Below are positions 34,434 to 43,973 of a stretch of DNA of 64,000 nucleotides, in pieces. Location of the stretch: positions 1-64,000 of the forward strand of contig JANPNV010000026.1 in assembly GCA_031427625.1 (NCBI GenBank), given 5' to 3'. Position 1 is the first letter of the stretch. Each line of letters opens with the position of its first letter. Made by a program: the position numbers and the translations under genes. This stretch comes from JADKIH01 sp031427625. Lineage in GTDB: Bacteria; Bacteroidota; Bacteroidia; AKYH767-A; 2013-40CM-41-45. The notes beneath the pieces are model-generated. The model was not told the DNA's origin. It did not search any database and saw only the letters and a list, made by a program, of their open reading frames with translations.

Positions 34434-36434
34434 TTACCAGAGTACGACGATTCCTAATTTATTATTAGAAATTTCAACTTTTAGTTGATCGAGTCGCATA
34501 TTGTCGGTCAGAAGCGATGTGTAATCGTCGCCAACAGTTTGTGCTTCGAGAATTTTTTTTCTGTTTTCCTCAAGCATCTTCATCACCTTGGTTTTTTTCA
34601 GGTGTAAAACTGATTGTTCTACATCGTCCTTCAGATTTGTGATTTGATCTGGGACGATAATTTTATGCATTTCCTTCCAGTTTTCGCTAAGGAAATATCT
34701 GGTGCTTAATAGTTCAACGGCAATTGCGCTGATCAATGGATCGTGGCTGTTGATGAAAATCTGCGGATCAATTGTCTCAATAGTTTCAGTCAATCGTGCA
34801 TACTCCTGAAGAATATTATTATAAGGATCGTTTTCAAAAGCGATATCATCATGGGCGATTTCATTGACAATATATTGGGAGACTTTGACAGTCTGTACAA
34901 CTTCTTTTTTCCCTGTAGGATCCTGAGGATCGATAATTATTTCGGTAAAAATAAGATCACTGTTTCCGAGATTAAGGAGAAGGCCAATTATGTATTTTTC
35001 CTGTATTCCAATGCTGGCGTTTTCATCCTTTTGAGGCAACAACATTGCCGGCAATAATTCTTCGGTGTCAGCCTGAGGAATGGTTTTATTTACCTGTGTC
35101 CTCCGCATCTTATTCATCTCGGAGATGAGAAGCTGCTCACCTACATCCATCATCACGCTGCACTGCTTAAGATAAACAGATCTTGTAATTGGATCGGGAA
35201 TTCTAGCAATAGTTTCTACAACGTCTCTGATGAGTCCTGCTTTTCTTACTGGATCATTTGCGACATCTTCAAGTAAAAGCCCAGTCTTGAATACAACGAA
35301 GTCTTTGGAGTTATCACGGATGAAGTCGACAAGTTTGCTGCTGCCATGTTTGCGTCGGTAAGAATCAGGGTCGTCGCCATCGGGAAATAAAACAACTTTT
35401 ACATTTAGTCCTTCTTCGAGAATAAGATCGATTCCTCGCAATGATGCTTTGATTCCTGCTGCATCTCCATCATATAATACGGTAACATTCTTGGTGTATC
35501 TTCCAATGAGACGGATTTGTTCGACGGTTAGCGATGTACCGGACGATGCTACGGCATTCTCGATTCCGCTTTGATAAAGTGAAATAACATCAGTATAACC
35601 TTCGACGAGGTAGCAATTGTCACGTTGTACGATTGCCTTCTTGGCAAAGAAAATTCCATACAACGATTTACTTTTGTGATAGATTTCTGACTCGGGAGAA
35701 TTTACATACTTGGCAGCCTTTTCGTCCTTCTTTAATATTCGACCGCCGAAACCAATTATACGTCCACTCAGATTATGGATGGGAAACATAATTCGTCCAC
35801 GAAATCTGTCGAGTAGTTTATCGTGAACCTTTACTTTCGAATCTGCTTCGTTGTCGTTGGTTTTTTTTGCTATGCTTAATCCCGTCTTAAGAAGGAATTC
35901 AGGCATGTATCCTTTTTCAATAGCATCATCAGAAAAGGCAGACCAGTTGCTGAGTGAGTAACCTAACTGGAATGTTTTAATTATTTCTTCTGTGAAGCCG
36001 CGTTCTTTAAAATAACTGAGAGCGATAGCACGTCCTTCTTCTACATCAAAAAGATTTTCAGTGAATTTTTTTTGTGCAAATGAATTTAACACATAGAGAC
36101 TTTCCCGTTCATCTTTTTCGATAAGCTCTTTCGGATCGGGTGTTGATTCTTCAACTTCAATTGAATATTTATTAGCGAGATATCGTAAAGCTTCCGGATA
36201 GTTGTAATGCTCATGCTCCATGATGAAGTTCACGGCATTTCCTCCTTTAGTGCAACCGAAACATTTATAAATATTCCGCGTGGGGCTTACATTAAATGAA
36301 GGAGTTTTTTCATTGTGAAAAGGGCAAAGTCCGATTAAATTACTTCCACGTTTTTTTAATTGCACAAAATCACCAACGACTTCCTCGATCCTGGCCGCTT
36401 CAAAAATCCTGTCGATAGTTTCTTTAATGATCAT
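34434..36434 (-). CDS. dnaG: DNA primase
   Basis: Primase of 666 residues that makes RNA primers for replication. The N-terminal zinc ribbon has C37, H40, C58 and C61 in CPFHNEKTPSF and KCFGC. The RNA-polymerase core includes the Toprim motifs VEGYTDVISLYQSGIENAVA and LYDGDAAGIKASLRGIDLIL. The C-terminal ~200 residues form the DnaB-helicase-interacting region and are less conserved. The start overlaps the end of the hydrolase gene by 11 bases, so the two are on one transcript. Confidence 0.96.
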   Translation of the reverse strand: MIIKETIDRIFEAARIEEVVGDFVQLKKRGSNLIGLCPFHNEKTPSFNVSPTRNIYKCFGCTKGGNAVNFIMEHEHYNYPEALRYLANKYSIEVEESTPDPKELIEKDERESLYVLNSFAQKKFTENLFDVEEGRAIALSYFKERGFTEEIIKTFQLGYSLSNWSAFSDDAIEKGYMPEFLLKTGLSIAKKTNDNEADSKVKVHDKLLDRFRGRIMFPIHNLSGRIIGFGGRILKKDEKAAKYVNSPESEIYHKSKSLYGIFFAKKAIVQRDNCYLVEGYTDVISLYQSGIENAVASSGTSLTVEQIRLIGRYTKNVTVLYDGDAAGIKASLRGIDLILEEGLNVKVVLFPDGDDPDSYRRKHGSSKLVDFIRDNSKDFVVFKTGLLLEDVANDPVRKAGLIRDVVETIARIPDPITRSVYLKQCSVMMDVGEQLLISEMNKMRRTQVNKTIPQADTEELLPAMLLPQKDENASIGIQEKYIIGLLLNLGNSDLIFTEIIIDPQDPTGKKEVVQTVKVSQYIVNEIAHDDIAFENDPYNNILQEYARLTETIETIDPQIFINSHDPLISAIAVELLSTRYFLSENWKEMHKIIVPDQITNLKDDVEQSVLHLKKTKVMKMLEENRKKILEAQTVGDDYTSLLTDNMRLDQLKVEISNNKLGIVVLW

Positions 36435-37407
36435 TTAATGCGAGCTTTTTATAGCGTGAAATAGTTTGCTCCTTGGGCAGAATAGACAATAGGAATGCCG
36501 TAATACGGTTGTAATAAGCCTCACCGCCTGATTTTGCAATAGTGCTTTCCGTTGCATTCCGGACCAAAAATAATTCTTTTTTTTCCGATGCAGATGCATC
36601 AAATACCTGAAGTGTTTCTGAGGTGAAAACTCTTGTGTCTTCAGAGGCGATAATAAATAGTGACGGAATCTTGGTATATGCGGCAATTTGCCTGAGATCG
36701 AGCTCTTTGAGGGGATATTGGAGCAGGGCTTCAGTCCTTCTTTTAAATATTGGATACCATAAATCCTTCATGATCCCCCACTTTAAACTTGCATATTTAT
36801 CGATATATGTTTCATAAGTATTGAACGGACTCTGCAAAACAAGGGCTGAACACCGGCTATCATAAACTGCAGCTTGTAAGGCAATTGCTGCACCGATTCC
36901 GGCTCCCATGATAACCAGATTTTTTGTGCCTTTCTTGTCAAGTATAGAATCAATCATTCTTTTGACATCATCGACAGCAGGCAGACCTGGAGAGAATTCA
37001 CTTCCTCCGCTATTTCCATGTGCACGCTGATCAAAAACGCAGACATTAAATCCACGATCATGAAACTGTTTCAGATGATCCAGGTAAAGAATCTTGCTTT
37101 CATTGATGTTGTGAAGAATTAGTATGGTGTTAGCAGGAGTATCTGCTGCATAAACATACCAGCCATTTAGAGGAAAACCTTCAATTGTCTTTACTTGAAT
37201 ATCGGAGTACTTTAAGTCAACAGCGGACGGATTGAACATAAGTATGTTTTCAGGATTTGTCACCATGTCAGAATGAAAGGCGATATACACAGAATCAATC
37301 CGTTCGGGGTAAATAAGGTCGGGTGTAAGCAGGGATGGAGAAAGGAATACAAACCCACCTATTAGGACGACAAGAGAAGAAACGAAATAAAATATTTTAC
37401 CAATCAT
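36424..37407 (-). CDS. Membrane-anchored alpha/beta hydrolase
   Basis: Protein of 327 residues with an N-terminal hydrophobic anchor (IFYFVSSLVVLIGGFVFL). The hydrolase fold follows with FDQRAHGNSGGSEFSPGL. The expected nucleophile elbow reads VIMGAGIGAAIALQAA, so the usual Gly-x-Ser-x-Gly serine is replaced by alanine or isoleucine at this place. IASEDTRVF supplies the acid, but the C-terminal histidine is not obvious. It may therefore be a non-catalytic or divergent member of the BAAT/YfhR-like family. It sits 5 bases after the prenyl synthase stop and overlaps dnaG by 11 bases. Confidence 0.75.
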   Translation of the reverse strand: MIGKIFYFVSSLVVLIGGFVFLSPSLLTPDLIYPERIDSVYIAFHSDMVTNPENILMFNPSAVDLKYSDIQVKTIEGFPLNGWYVYAADTPANTILILHNINESKILYLDHLKQFHDRGFNVCVFDQRAHGNSGGSEFSPGLPAVDDVKRMIDSILDKKGTKNLVIMGAGIGAAIALQAAVYDSRCSALVLQSPFNTYETYIDKYASLKWGIMKDLWYPIFKRRTEALLQYPLKELDLRQIAAYTKIPSLFIIASEDTRVFTSETLQVFDASASEKKELFLVRNATESTIAKSGGEAYYNRITAFLLSILPKEQTISRYKKLALNDH

Positions 37408-37412
37408 AATAA

Positions 37413-38390
37413 TTAATGATCCCTTTCGGTTGTGTACTGTATTAACTGTATTAGCGAATTTTTAAATTTTGAGTCGGGAAAATCGGAAAGCATGGCATAG
37501 GCTTTCGACCTGTAATTGTTCATGCATAAAGTAGCGTATTCAAGTCCGCCACTCACTTTTACAAAATCAATTACCTCCTTTACTTTTTGATCATCCGTAT
37601 TTTGATTTTTAACGATATTGATAATTCGTCTTACTTCACTCTTTGATGCTTTACTGAGAGAGTAAATAAGGGGAAGAGTCATTTTACTTTCTTTAATATC
37701 AATTCCTGTGGGCTTACCGATTATCCCTGATGGACCATAATCGAACAAGTCGTCTTTAATCTGAAAGGCGATTCCGATGAGTTCGCCGAAAGTATGCATC
37801 TTACTTATCGTATCAGGATTACTTGTTGTTGAAGCTGCTCCTGCAGCGCAACAGGATGCAATGAGAGATGCTGTTTTCTGTCTGATGATTTCAAAATAAA
37901 TTTCTTCGCTGATATCGAGTTTTCTTGCTTTCTCAATCTGCATCAGTTCTCCTTCACTCATCACTGATACAGCTTCTGAAACGATGCGGAGGAGGTCGAA
38001 GTCGCTATGATGAACAGATAGCAGCAATCCTTTACTTAGCAGGTAATCACCTACAAGAACGGCAATCTTATTTTTCCAGAGTGCATTGATGGAAAAAAAA
38101 CCGCGTCTTTCGTTAGAGTCGTCGACTACATCATCGTGCACGAGGGTGGCAGTATGAAGTAATTCGATTAATGCGGCTGCTCTGTGGCTTCTTTCATTTA
38201 TTTCACCACATAATCCGGCGGTAAGGAAAACAAACATCGGCCTCATTTGTTTGCCTTTTCTTTTTACGATATAATGGGTGATTCTGTCAAGCAGCGGAAC
38301 ACTGCTCTTCATGGAGGCACGGAATTTTTTTTCAAACTCATCCATTATGGATGATATTGGAGCCTTTATTTCGCGCAATACAGATGACAT
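37413..38390 (-). CDS. Polyprenyl diphosphate synthase (probably long-chain)
   Basis: Trans-isoprenyl synthase of 325 residues. The first Asp-rich motif is in LVHDDVVDDSNERRG (~residue 85) and the second in FQIKDDLFDYGPSGIIGKPTG (~215), with RKGKQMRPMFVFL upstream. The DDVVDDSxxRRG form is the one seen in octaprenyl/heptaprenyl (quinone side-chain) synthases. This suggests a role in menaquinone synthesis, complementing the paralogue at 11144-12118. It heads a tight minus-strand cluster with the hydrolase and dnaG. Confidence 0.87.
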   Translation of the reverse strand: MSSVLREIKAPISSIMDEFEKKFRASMKSSVPLLDRITHYIVKRKGKQMRPMFVFLTAGLCGEINERSHRAAALIELLHTATLVHDDVVDDSNERRGFFSINALWKNKIAVLVGDYLLSKGLLLSVHHSDFDLLRIVSEAVSVMSEGELMQIEKARKLDISEEIYFEIIRQKTASLIASCCAAGAASTTSNPDTISKMHTFGELIGIAFQIKDDLFDYGPSGIIGKPTGIDIKESKMTLPLIYSLSKASKSEVRRIINIVKNQNTDDQKVKEVIDFVKVSGGLEYATLCMNNYRSKAYAMLSDFPDSKFKNSLIQLIQYTTERDH

Positions 38391-38414
38391 AGGCAGACGA
38401 AAGTAATCAATTTG

Positions 38415-39509
38415 CTAATTAGCAACATGCTTGTTTTGAATATGAGTACTCTTCAGTTTTACGATGGCATGTTCGTTTTTATTTGCAAGCTGTCCACAAG
38501 CTGCATCAATATCTTTTCCTCTGCTGCGCCGAATGTTTACGATTATTCCGTTTCTCTCAAGATGATTTTTAAATGCTTCAATCTTGTCATCTTTAGCATT
38601 TAAAAATGTTTCCCCATCAATTGGATTATATTCGATCAGATTGACTTTAGCTTTTACTCTTCTGCAGAATGCTTCCAGGTCACGGGCATCGGTTAATTCA
38701 TCATTAAAATTATTGAAGACGATGTATTCGAAGGTGACTCTGGTGCCGGTTTTATCAGTAAAATAATTCAGAGCCTCAGCCAGTGCGTCAAGTGTATTGT
38801 GCTCGTTGATTGGCATGATTTGATTGCGTTTGTCATCGTTAGCAGCATGCAATGAAAGGGCGAGATTGAAACGCACCTCATCATCTCCAAGACGTTTAAT
38901 CATTTTGGCGATTCCTGCTGTGCTTACAGTAATTCGCTGGGGTGACATGTTCAGTCCATCCGGCGATGTAATCCGCTCAATACTTTCGATGACATTTGAA
39001 TAATTAAGCAGTGGCTCACCCATTCCCATATATACAATATTACTAAGGGGAATATGATATTTCTCTTCAGCTTGTTGTCGTAAAATAGCTACCTGGTCAT
39101 AAATTTCACCGGCTTCAAGGTTACGAATTCGTTCAAGCTTTCCTGTTGCACAAAACTTACAGGTAAGACTACAACCTACCTGCGAAGATACACACGCTGT
39201 CATTCGTGACGATGTGGGGATAAGGACACCTTCAACAATGTTTCCATCATACAGCCGGAATGCATTTTTTATGGTTCTGTCTTTACTAATCTGGCTGGTA
39301 TCGATTTCGACACCGTGTATACAGAAGTGGCTATTAAGTTTTTCGCGCAGTGGTTTAGATAGGTTAGACATGCTTTCGAAGTTGCGAGCGCTTTTCTGCC
39401 AAAGCCATTCGAAAACCTGCTTCGCACGAAAACCCAGTTCATTGTTATCAACGAACCATTTTCTCAAATCCTCTTCAGAAAGTTCACGTATGTTTGCAAG
39501 GTCATTCAC
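38415..39509 (-). CDS. rlmN: Dual-specificity 23S rRNA/tRNA adenine-C2 methyltransferase
   Basis: Radical SAM methyltransferase of 364 residues that methylates C2 of A2503 in 23S rRNA and A37 in some tRNAs. The cluster motif is CSLTCKFC, within GCSLTCKFCATGKLERIRNL (~residue 110-130). Family stretches NIVYMGMGEPLLNYSNV and ALSLHAANDDKRNQIMP follow, with the C-terminal catalytic cysteine in RGKDIDAACGQLA (~345). The GTG start at 39509 is supported by a -7 box ending five bases earlier. Confidence 0.95.
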   Translation of the reverse strand: MNDLANIRELSEEDLRKWFVDNNELGFRAKQVFEWLWQKSARNFESMSNLSKPLREKLNSHFCIHGVEIDTSQISKDRTIKNAFRLYDGNIVEGVLIPTSSRMTACVSSQVGCSLTCKFCATGKLERIRNLEAGEIYDQVAILRQQAEEKYHIPLSNIVYMGMGEPLLNYSNVIESIERITSPDGLNMSPQRITVSTAGIAKMIKRLGDDEVRFNLALSLHAANDDKRNQIMPINEHNTLDALAEALNYFTDKTGTRVTFEYIVFNNFNDELTDARDLEAFCRRVKAKVNLIEYNPIDGETFLNAKDDKIEAFKNHLERNGIIVNIRRSRGKDIDAACGQLANKNEHAIVKLKSTHIQNKHVAN

Positions 39510-39514
39510 GGGCG

Positions 39515-39522
39515 CAAAGATA
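39515..39522 (-). promoter_or_regulatory. Candidate -7 box of rlmN
   Basis: Minus-strand TATCTTTG is an exact TAnnTTTG match ending 5 bases before the GTG start. It implies a leaderless message and supports that start. No clear -33 element. Confidence 0.5.
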
Positions 39523-39635
39523 GTCCAATTAAATTCGTCTGCCCTATAGCCTGGCTAATCGGGCAGCACCAATTTACATTCTCAAAATATTAAAAATCCA
39601 TTGAAATTCATCCTATAAATAGTCAAATTGAGAAA

Positions 39636-40823
39636 ATGCGATTTATTTCTGCAGACATAATTTACCCCGTTACCCGGCCACCAATTCGTAACGGGATTCT
39701 TGTCGTTGACAATGCAGGTATTATTCTGAAAGTAATCGATCCCATTACCGATGATATAGACCATATTGAAGAAATAGAAAAACTGGATGGAGCACTTTGT
39801 CCGGGCTTTGTCAACGCCCATTGCCATTTAGAGCTTTCCCACCTAAAGGGAAAACTGACGAAGAATAAATCATTGCCTGGATTTATAGGCGAGATTGTTA
39901 AAAACAGAAATGCAGGCATCGAGGAAATTAAAAATGCCATGTTAGCTGCTGACCGTGAGATGTTTAATTCGGGAATTGTGGCTATTGGTGATATTTCAAA
40001 TAATAATTTTTCAATACAAATTAAGTCAGAAAGCGAAATCCACTATCATACTTTCGTTGAGATTTTCGATTTATCAGAAGAAAATGCTGATTCCGTTTTT
40101 TTAAAGGGGACATTGTTGTACGATGAATATATAAAGTCTGGTCTACCAGCTTCGATAGTGCCTCATTCTCCATATACAGTATCAGAAAAGCTCTTGAAGA
40201 TGATTGCTGAATTTATCAGTGATCATGATGAAATAGCATGTATTCATAATCAAGAAACTAAATCGGAGGATGAAATGTTTTTAAGCGGCAAAGGATTACT
40301 TCTTGAAAAACTTCTTGCTACTTCCGGACTATTTAAAAGCTGGAAAGCAACGAATAAATCTTCTCTCAATTCTACAATAGTTCATTTTCCACCTGATGCC
40401 ACACTGCAATTAGTTCATAATACATATTCAAAGAAAGCAGATATTGAAAAGGCTGTTCAAAGTCATAAAAATCTCTTCTGGTGCCTATGTGTTAATGCAA
40501 ACCTCTTTATTGAAGATAGCTTGCCTGACATACCAATGTTGATGCAATCGGGTTGTCGAATAACAATTGGGACGGATAGTTATGCAAGTAACGATTCATT
40601 GTCAGTATGGGAAGAGTTAAAGACCATTTCAAAGTATTACCCCGAAATATCACTGGAAGAATTGATTAGCTGGTCAACCATTAATGGAGCATCATTCCTG
40701 GGAATAGATGATAAATATGGCAGTTTTTCAGATGGAAAGAGTCCTGGAATTGTTCATATTTCGAATATGGATGTTAAGAGTCACAAAATAAGTGCAAAAA
40801 GTACAATACGTCGGGTAGTATAA
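39636..40823 (+). CDS. Amidohydrolase family protein (aminofutalosine-deaminase-like)
   Basis: Protein of 395 residues. The metal-binding HxH is in GFVNAHCHLELSHLKGKL (~residue 60), further histidines lie in CIHNQETKSED (~205) and LVHNTYSK, and the aspartate is in ITIGTDSYASNDSLSVWEEL (~310). TxDSxASNxSLSxxEE is shared with ATZ/TRZ-type deaminases including aminofutalosine deaminase of the alternative menaquinone pathway. No other futalosine-pathway gene is in the window, so this assignment is open. It could deaminate another purine or pterin-like compound. Confidence 0.7.
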   Translation: MRFISADIIYPVTRPPIRNGILVVDNAGIILKVIDPITDDIDHIEEIEKLDGALCPGFVNAHCHLELSHLKGKLTKNKSLPGFIGEIVKNRNAGIEEIKNAMLAADREMFNSGIVAIGDISNNNFSIQIKSESEIHYHTFVEIFDLSEENADSVFLKGTLLYDEYIKSGLPASIVPHSPYTVSEKLLKMIAEFISDHDEIACIHNQETKSEDEMFLSGKGLLLEKLLATSGLFKSWKATNKSSLNSTIVHFPPDATLQLVHNTYSKKADIEKAVQSHKNLFWCLCVNANLFIEDSLPDIPMLMQSGCRITIGTDSYASNDSLSVWEELKTISKYYPEISLEELISWSTINGASFLGIDDKYGSFSDGKSPGIVHISNMDVKSHKISAKSTIRRVV

Positions 40824-41083
40824 ACGATTTCATAATCGATTGAATTCTCAAAAGCCACGTCATCAGAGGCATTCCGATGGAGTTAATTATCTGTAAGAAG
40901 AATATGATTTTTTTATTAATTTTTCTACTTTTCGGGATTAGAATATTGCATTCCAAGTAACGTTTGGCTTATAATTGCAGTATACAATATTCACCTTAAT
41001 CAACAATAAGTAAGCGTTTACCCAAATAAAGTTGCATTGGGTTCGCTGTATTTTGTAAATTATCATTTGCCCGAATATATTAT

Positions 41084-42637
41084 ATGAAGATTAAACAGTT
41101 TATTCTTGTCTTTTCAGTATTTATTTTTCCAGGTTTATCAGCAACTATGGCTGAAAATCCTGAAAATGCTGTTGGCACGAATGAAACTACTCCTTCTGCT
41201 GACTATACAGGGTTATCGACTCCTTTTTCTGTTCAGATGCTACCTGGAGTTTCTATCAATGAAAGTGAGATTCGTGCAGGTTTGCTTTATGATGTTGCTA
41301 ACGCAAGAGTCGTATGGCAAAAAAATATTTCGTCTGCCTACCCGATAGCATCGTTGACTAAAATGATGGTTGCATTGTTGACAGTAGAAGATGTTCGTTC
41401 AGGAAAATTTGCATGGACTGATAATGTTTCATGGACACGTGAGACGATTGTCGGAAGAAGAAATCATACAAAGAAAATAATAAGTAACGTCAACTATTCA
41501 TTGCGCGACGTTTTTAAAGCAACAATGATTGCTTCGAACAATGAATGCTCCGAACAGATGGCAAGATTTATTGGTGGAGGAAATCTTCAATTGTCTATTG
41601 ATAGAATGAATAGCCGTGCGAAAGAGCTTGGAATGATGAATACATTCTACAGCAATCCGACCGGACTGCCTGCGCCTCATATGATGTTTGATAACTCATC
41701 ATCCCCATCCGATTTGCTATTATTAACTATCGAGATGCTCAAGTACTCTGAAGTACTTGAAATTTCTGCAATGGGATATGCAGCAATTGAGAATGGAAAG
41801 ACAAGCAGCATTATCAGTAATCATAATAAACTAACGATTGAATATTCAGGCGAAGTAGATGGCTTAAAAACCGGTTATACTAAGCGCGCAGGTTTTTGCC
41901 TTGTGGCGACAACTGCCAAGTGTGAACATCGATTGGTAAGTATTGTTCTTGGATGCCGCGCACCAGTTACCAGGAATGTTCTTGTGCGCGATATGGTTAA
42001 TAATTACTACACATCGATTGGACTCGACAAACTAGGGCCGTTTTGTCCTTCACCGTTGATTCCTGAAGATAATATCGCTCAGACGGCAAATGTTAATGGT
42101 AAATACATCACTATTAATGAATCTGTAAAAAAGATTCATATTGTAAAAAGTGGTGAGAGTTTATCAACGATTGCCATGCGTTATAAATGCTCGACAAGCC
42201 AGTTGAAAGAGTGGAATAAGAAAATTGTCAGAAACAATGTTATTCTTAAAGGTCAGAATTTGGTTGTAATGATGAATCAGCCTAAGAGTATATTTATACA
42301 AAATCCTATCAATGGCAGCGAGACGGAAGATGATAAACCATTGATGACAACAGCCGAGAAAGAAGAATTGAATAATGCTGAAGAAAAAGCAGAGGCAGTA
42401 GTGACAGTTGAAAAAGTGGTGACAAAGCCTGCTGTAAAATATTCTACTATTGAAAATGCCGAAGTAAAAAAGTCGCCATCTTATCTTTACCATACAGTGG
42501 CGCCAGGTGATACACTTTTTAATATTGCACGCAGATACGAAGGCGTTTCTGTGGATGAGCTGAAAGCACTTAATAAGATTACTGACATTAACAATCTGAA
42601 GCCAGGAACAAGGCTTAAGGTAAAGGTGCGCGGCTGA
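41084..42637 (+). CDS. D-alanyl-D-alanine carboxypeptidase (DacA/S11) with two LysM domains
   Basis: Secreted protein of 517 residues with an N-terminal signal segment (FILVFSVFIFPGLSATMA). The penicillin-binding catalytic motifs are SLTK in PIASLTKMMVAL (~residue 90), SNN in MIASNNECSEQMARF (~150) and KTG in GLKTGYTKRAGF (~265). Two LysM modules follow: IHIVKSGESLSTIAMRYKC (~350) and YHTVAPGDTLFNIARRYEG (~470), separated by a Glu/Lys-rich linker. It trims the terminal D-Ala of peptidoglycan pentapeptides, with LysM domains holding it on the glycan. The LysM addition is typical of Bacteroidota members. About 260 bases upstream hold no gene. Confidence 0.9.
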   Translation: MKIKQFILVFSVFIFPGLSATMAENPENAVGTNETTPSADYTGLSTPFSVQMLPGVSINESEIRAGLLYDVANARVVWQKNISSAYPIASLTKMMVALLTVEDVRSGKFAWTDNVSWTRETIVGRRNHTKKIISNVNYSLRDVFKATMIASNNECSEQMARFIGGGNLQLSIDRMNSRAKELGMMNTFYSNPTGLPAPHMMFDNSSSPSDLLLLTIEMLKYSEVLEISAMGYAAIENGKTSSIISNHNKLTIEYSGEVDGLKTGYTKRAGFCLVATTAKCEHRLVSIVLGCRAPVTRNVLVRDMVNNYYTSIGLDKLGPFCPSPLIPEDNIAQTANVNGKYITINESVKKIHIVKSGESLSTIAMRYKCSTSQLKEWNKKIVRNNVILKGQNLVVMMNQPKSIFIQNPINGSETEDDKPLMTTAEKEELNNAEEKAEAVVTVEKVVTKPAVKYSTIENAEVKKSPSYLYHTVAPGDTLFNIARRYEGVSVDELKALNKITDINNLKPGTRLKVKVRG

Positions 42638-42693
42638 TCCTGTATATCGAAAGATATTTTCTAGTATTTTTACAGGAACAAATCATTAACATT

Positions 42694-43257
42694 ATGAGAA
42701 AATTAATTCTGGCCATCTGGCTGGTGCTTTCCCTTTTTACAGCTCATGCTCAGAAAGAACCACTGCCAACTCCTGTTACAGTTCCTGTTGATTCCATTAC
42801 CAGACTTATAGCATATGAGGGTGTTGTCGAAGTAGCAGGTGTTAATGCAAATGTATTGTATAAGAGGATTAATGATTGGTTTCATTCCTTTTATAAAAAT
42901 CCGACGGAAGTTATCAGGGAAAATGATTCTGTAAAATTTTCGATGGTTGGTAAACCCCGGTTTCGACTTTCAAATCCTCCGGATAAAGATGGATTGAAAA
43001 CTGAAGGAGGTGTGGTTCAATATACGATAACTGTTACTGCGAGGAATGGCCGTTTCAAATACGAACTGACTGAATTTAACTGGAAGCAATTATCCTATTA
43101 CCCGGCAGAAAAATGGCGTGATACAAAGGCAACATCCTATCTGCCTGTTTACAATGAATATCTTCGTCAGTTGGATGCAAATTCAATTGAAACGATTAAC
43201 TCACTTAAAAACGCTGTAACCAAAGAAAAGCCTGTAAAAAATAAGGATGAGTGGTAA
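42694..43257 (+). CDS. DUF4468-type secreted protein
   Basis: Protein of 187 residues with a signal peptide (LILAIWLVLSLFTAHAQ). The body (YEGVVEVAGVNANVLYKRIN, WFHSFYKN, VVQYTITVTARNGRFKYELTEF) matches the DUF4468 / TBP-like fold found in many Bacteroidota secreted proteins. The function is unknown. It follows the carboxypeptidase by 56 bases and may share its transcript; TATTTTTA at 42665-42672 could also give it its own promoter. Confidence 0.75.
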   Translation: MRKLILAIWLVLSLFTAHAQKEPLPTPVTVPVDSITRLIAYEGVVEVAGVNANVLYKRINDWFHSFYKNPTEVIRENDSVKFSMVGKPRFRLSNPPDKDGLKTEGGVVQYTITVTARNGRFKYELTEFNWKQLSYYPAEKWRDTKATSYLPVYNEYLRQLDANSIETINSLKNAVTKEKPVKNKDEW

Positions 43258-43265
43258 TTTTTATT

Positions 43266-43937
43266 TTACTGATTTATTTTCAGTATTGCTTCAACAATCT
43301 TTAAATCTTCCGGGACAGTAATCTTAATATTGAATCTTTCACCTTGCGTCAGGTGAACTGTATTTCCATCCAGTTCGAACACTCCTGCATCATCTGTACA
43401 TTGGGCAGCTTCATTATTCAGGTATGCCTTTTTTATCATAACCGAATCAAAGCATTGTGGCGTTTGTATTATTCGTAACGAATCCCTGTCGGCAATCCTG
43501 TTTTTTTCTCCTTCAACGATTCTAATTGAATCCGAAACAGGAATGGAAGGAATAGCATTTGAATATTTGACGGCATCTTCAAAGCAACGATTTATGAGCA
43601 TAGAAGAACATAGGGGACGCACTCCGTCATGGATGGCGACAATGCAATGTTCAGTAATTTTTGATAGTCCGTTTTGTACGGACTCGAAGCGTGTAGCGCC
43701 TCCGATGACTATATCATGCTTAATTGAGAAAGCCTGATTACTGATCAGTTTGTTCCATTCTTTTACTTCTGATTCAGGCAGAACGACGACAATAGACATT
43801 GAAGAATCATAATTATAAAACCGTTCGATGGAATGCATTAGAACGGGCTTTCCATTCAGTAACATAAATTGTTTAGGAATGACGGCGTTCATTCGTTTTC
43901 CTGATCCTCCTGCGACAATAATCACATATCTCTTCAT
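43266..43937 (-). CDS. ispD: 2-C-methyl-D-erythritol 4-phosphate cytidylyltransferase
   Basis: Protein of 223 residues. The CTP-binding loop is IVAGGSGKRMNAVIPKQFML at the N-terminus, followed by GGATRFESVQNGL (~80), VAIHDGVRPL (~100), QTPQCFDS (~150) and TDDAGVFE (~180), all IspD signatures. It activates methylerythritol phosphate with CTP in the non-mevalonate isoprenoid pathway, which supplies IPP and DMAPP to the two prenyl synthases in this window. Convergent with the DUF4468 gene, 8 bases apart. Confidence 0.94.
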   Translation of the reverse strand: MKRYVIIVAGGSGKRMNAVIPKQFMLLNGKPVLMHSIERFYNYDSSMSIVVVLPESEVKEWNKLISNQAFSIKHDIVIGGATRFESVQNGLSKITEHCIVAIHDGVRPLCSSMLINRCFEDAVKYSNAIPSIPVSDSIRIVEGEKNRIADRDSLRIIQTPQCFDSVMIKKAYLNNEAAQCTDDAGVFELDGNTVHLTQGERFNIKITVPEDLKIVEAILKINQ

Positions 43938-43973
43938 ACATGCAAAGAAATAAAATTCATTTTGATTTTTTTT

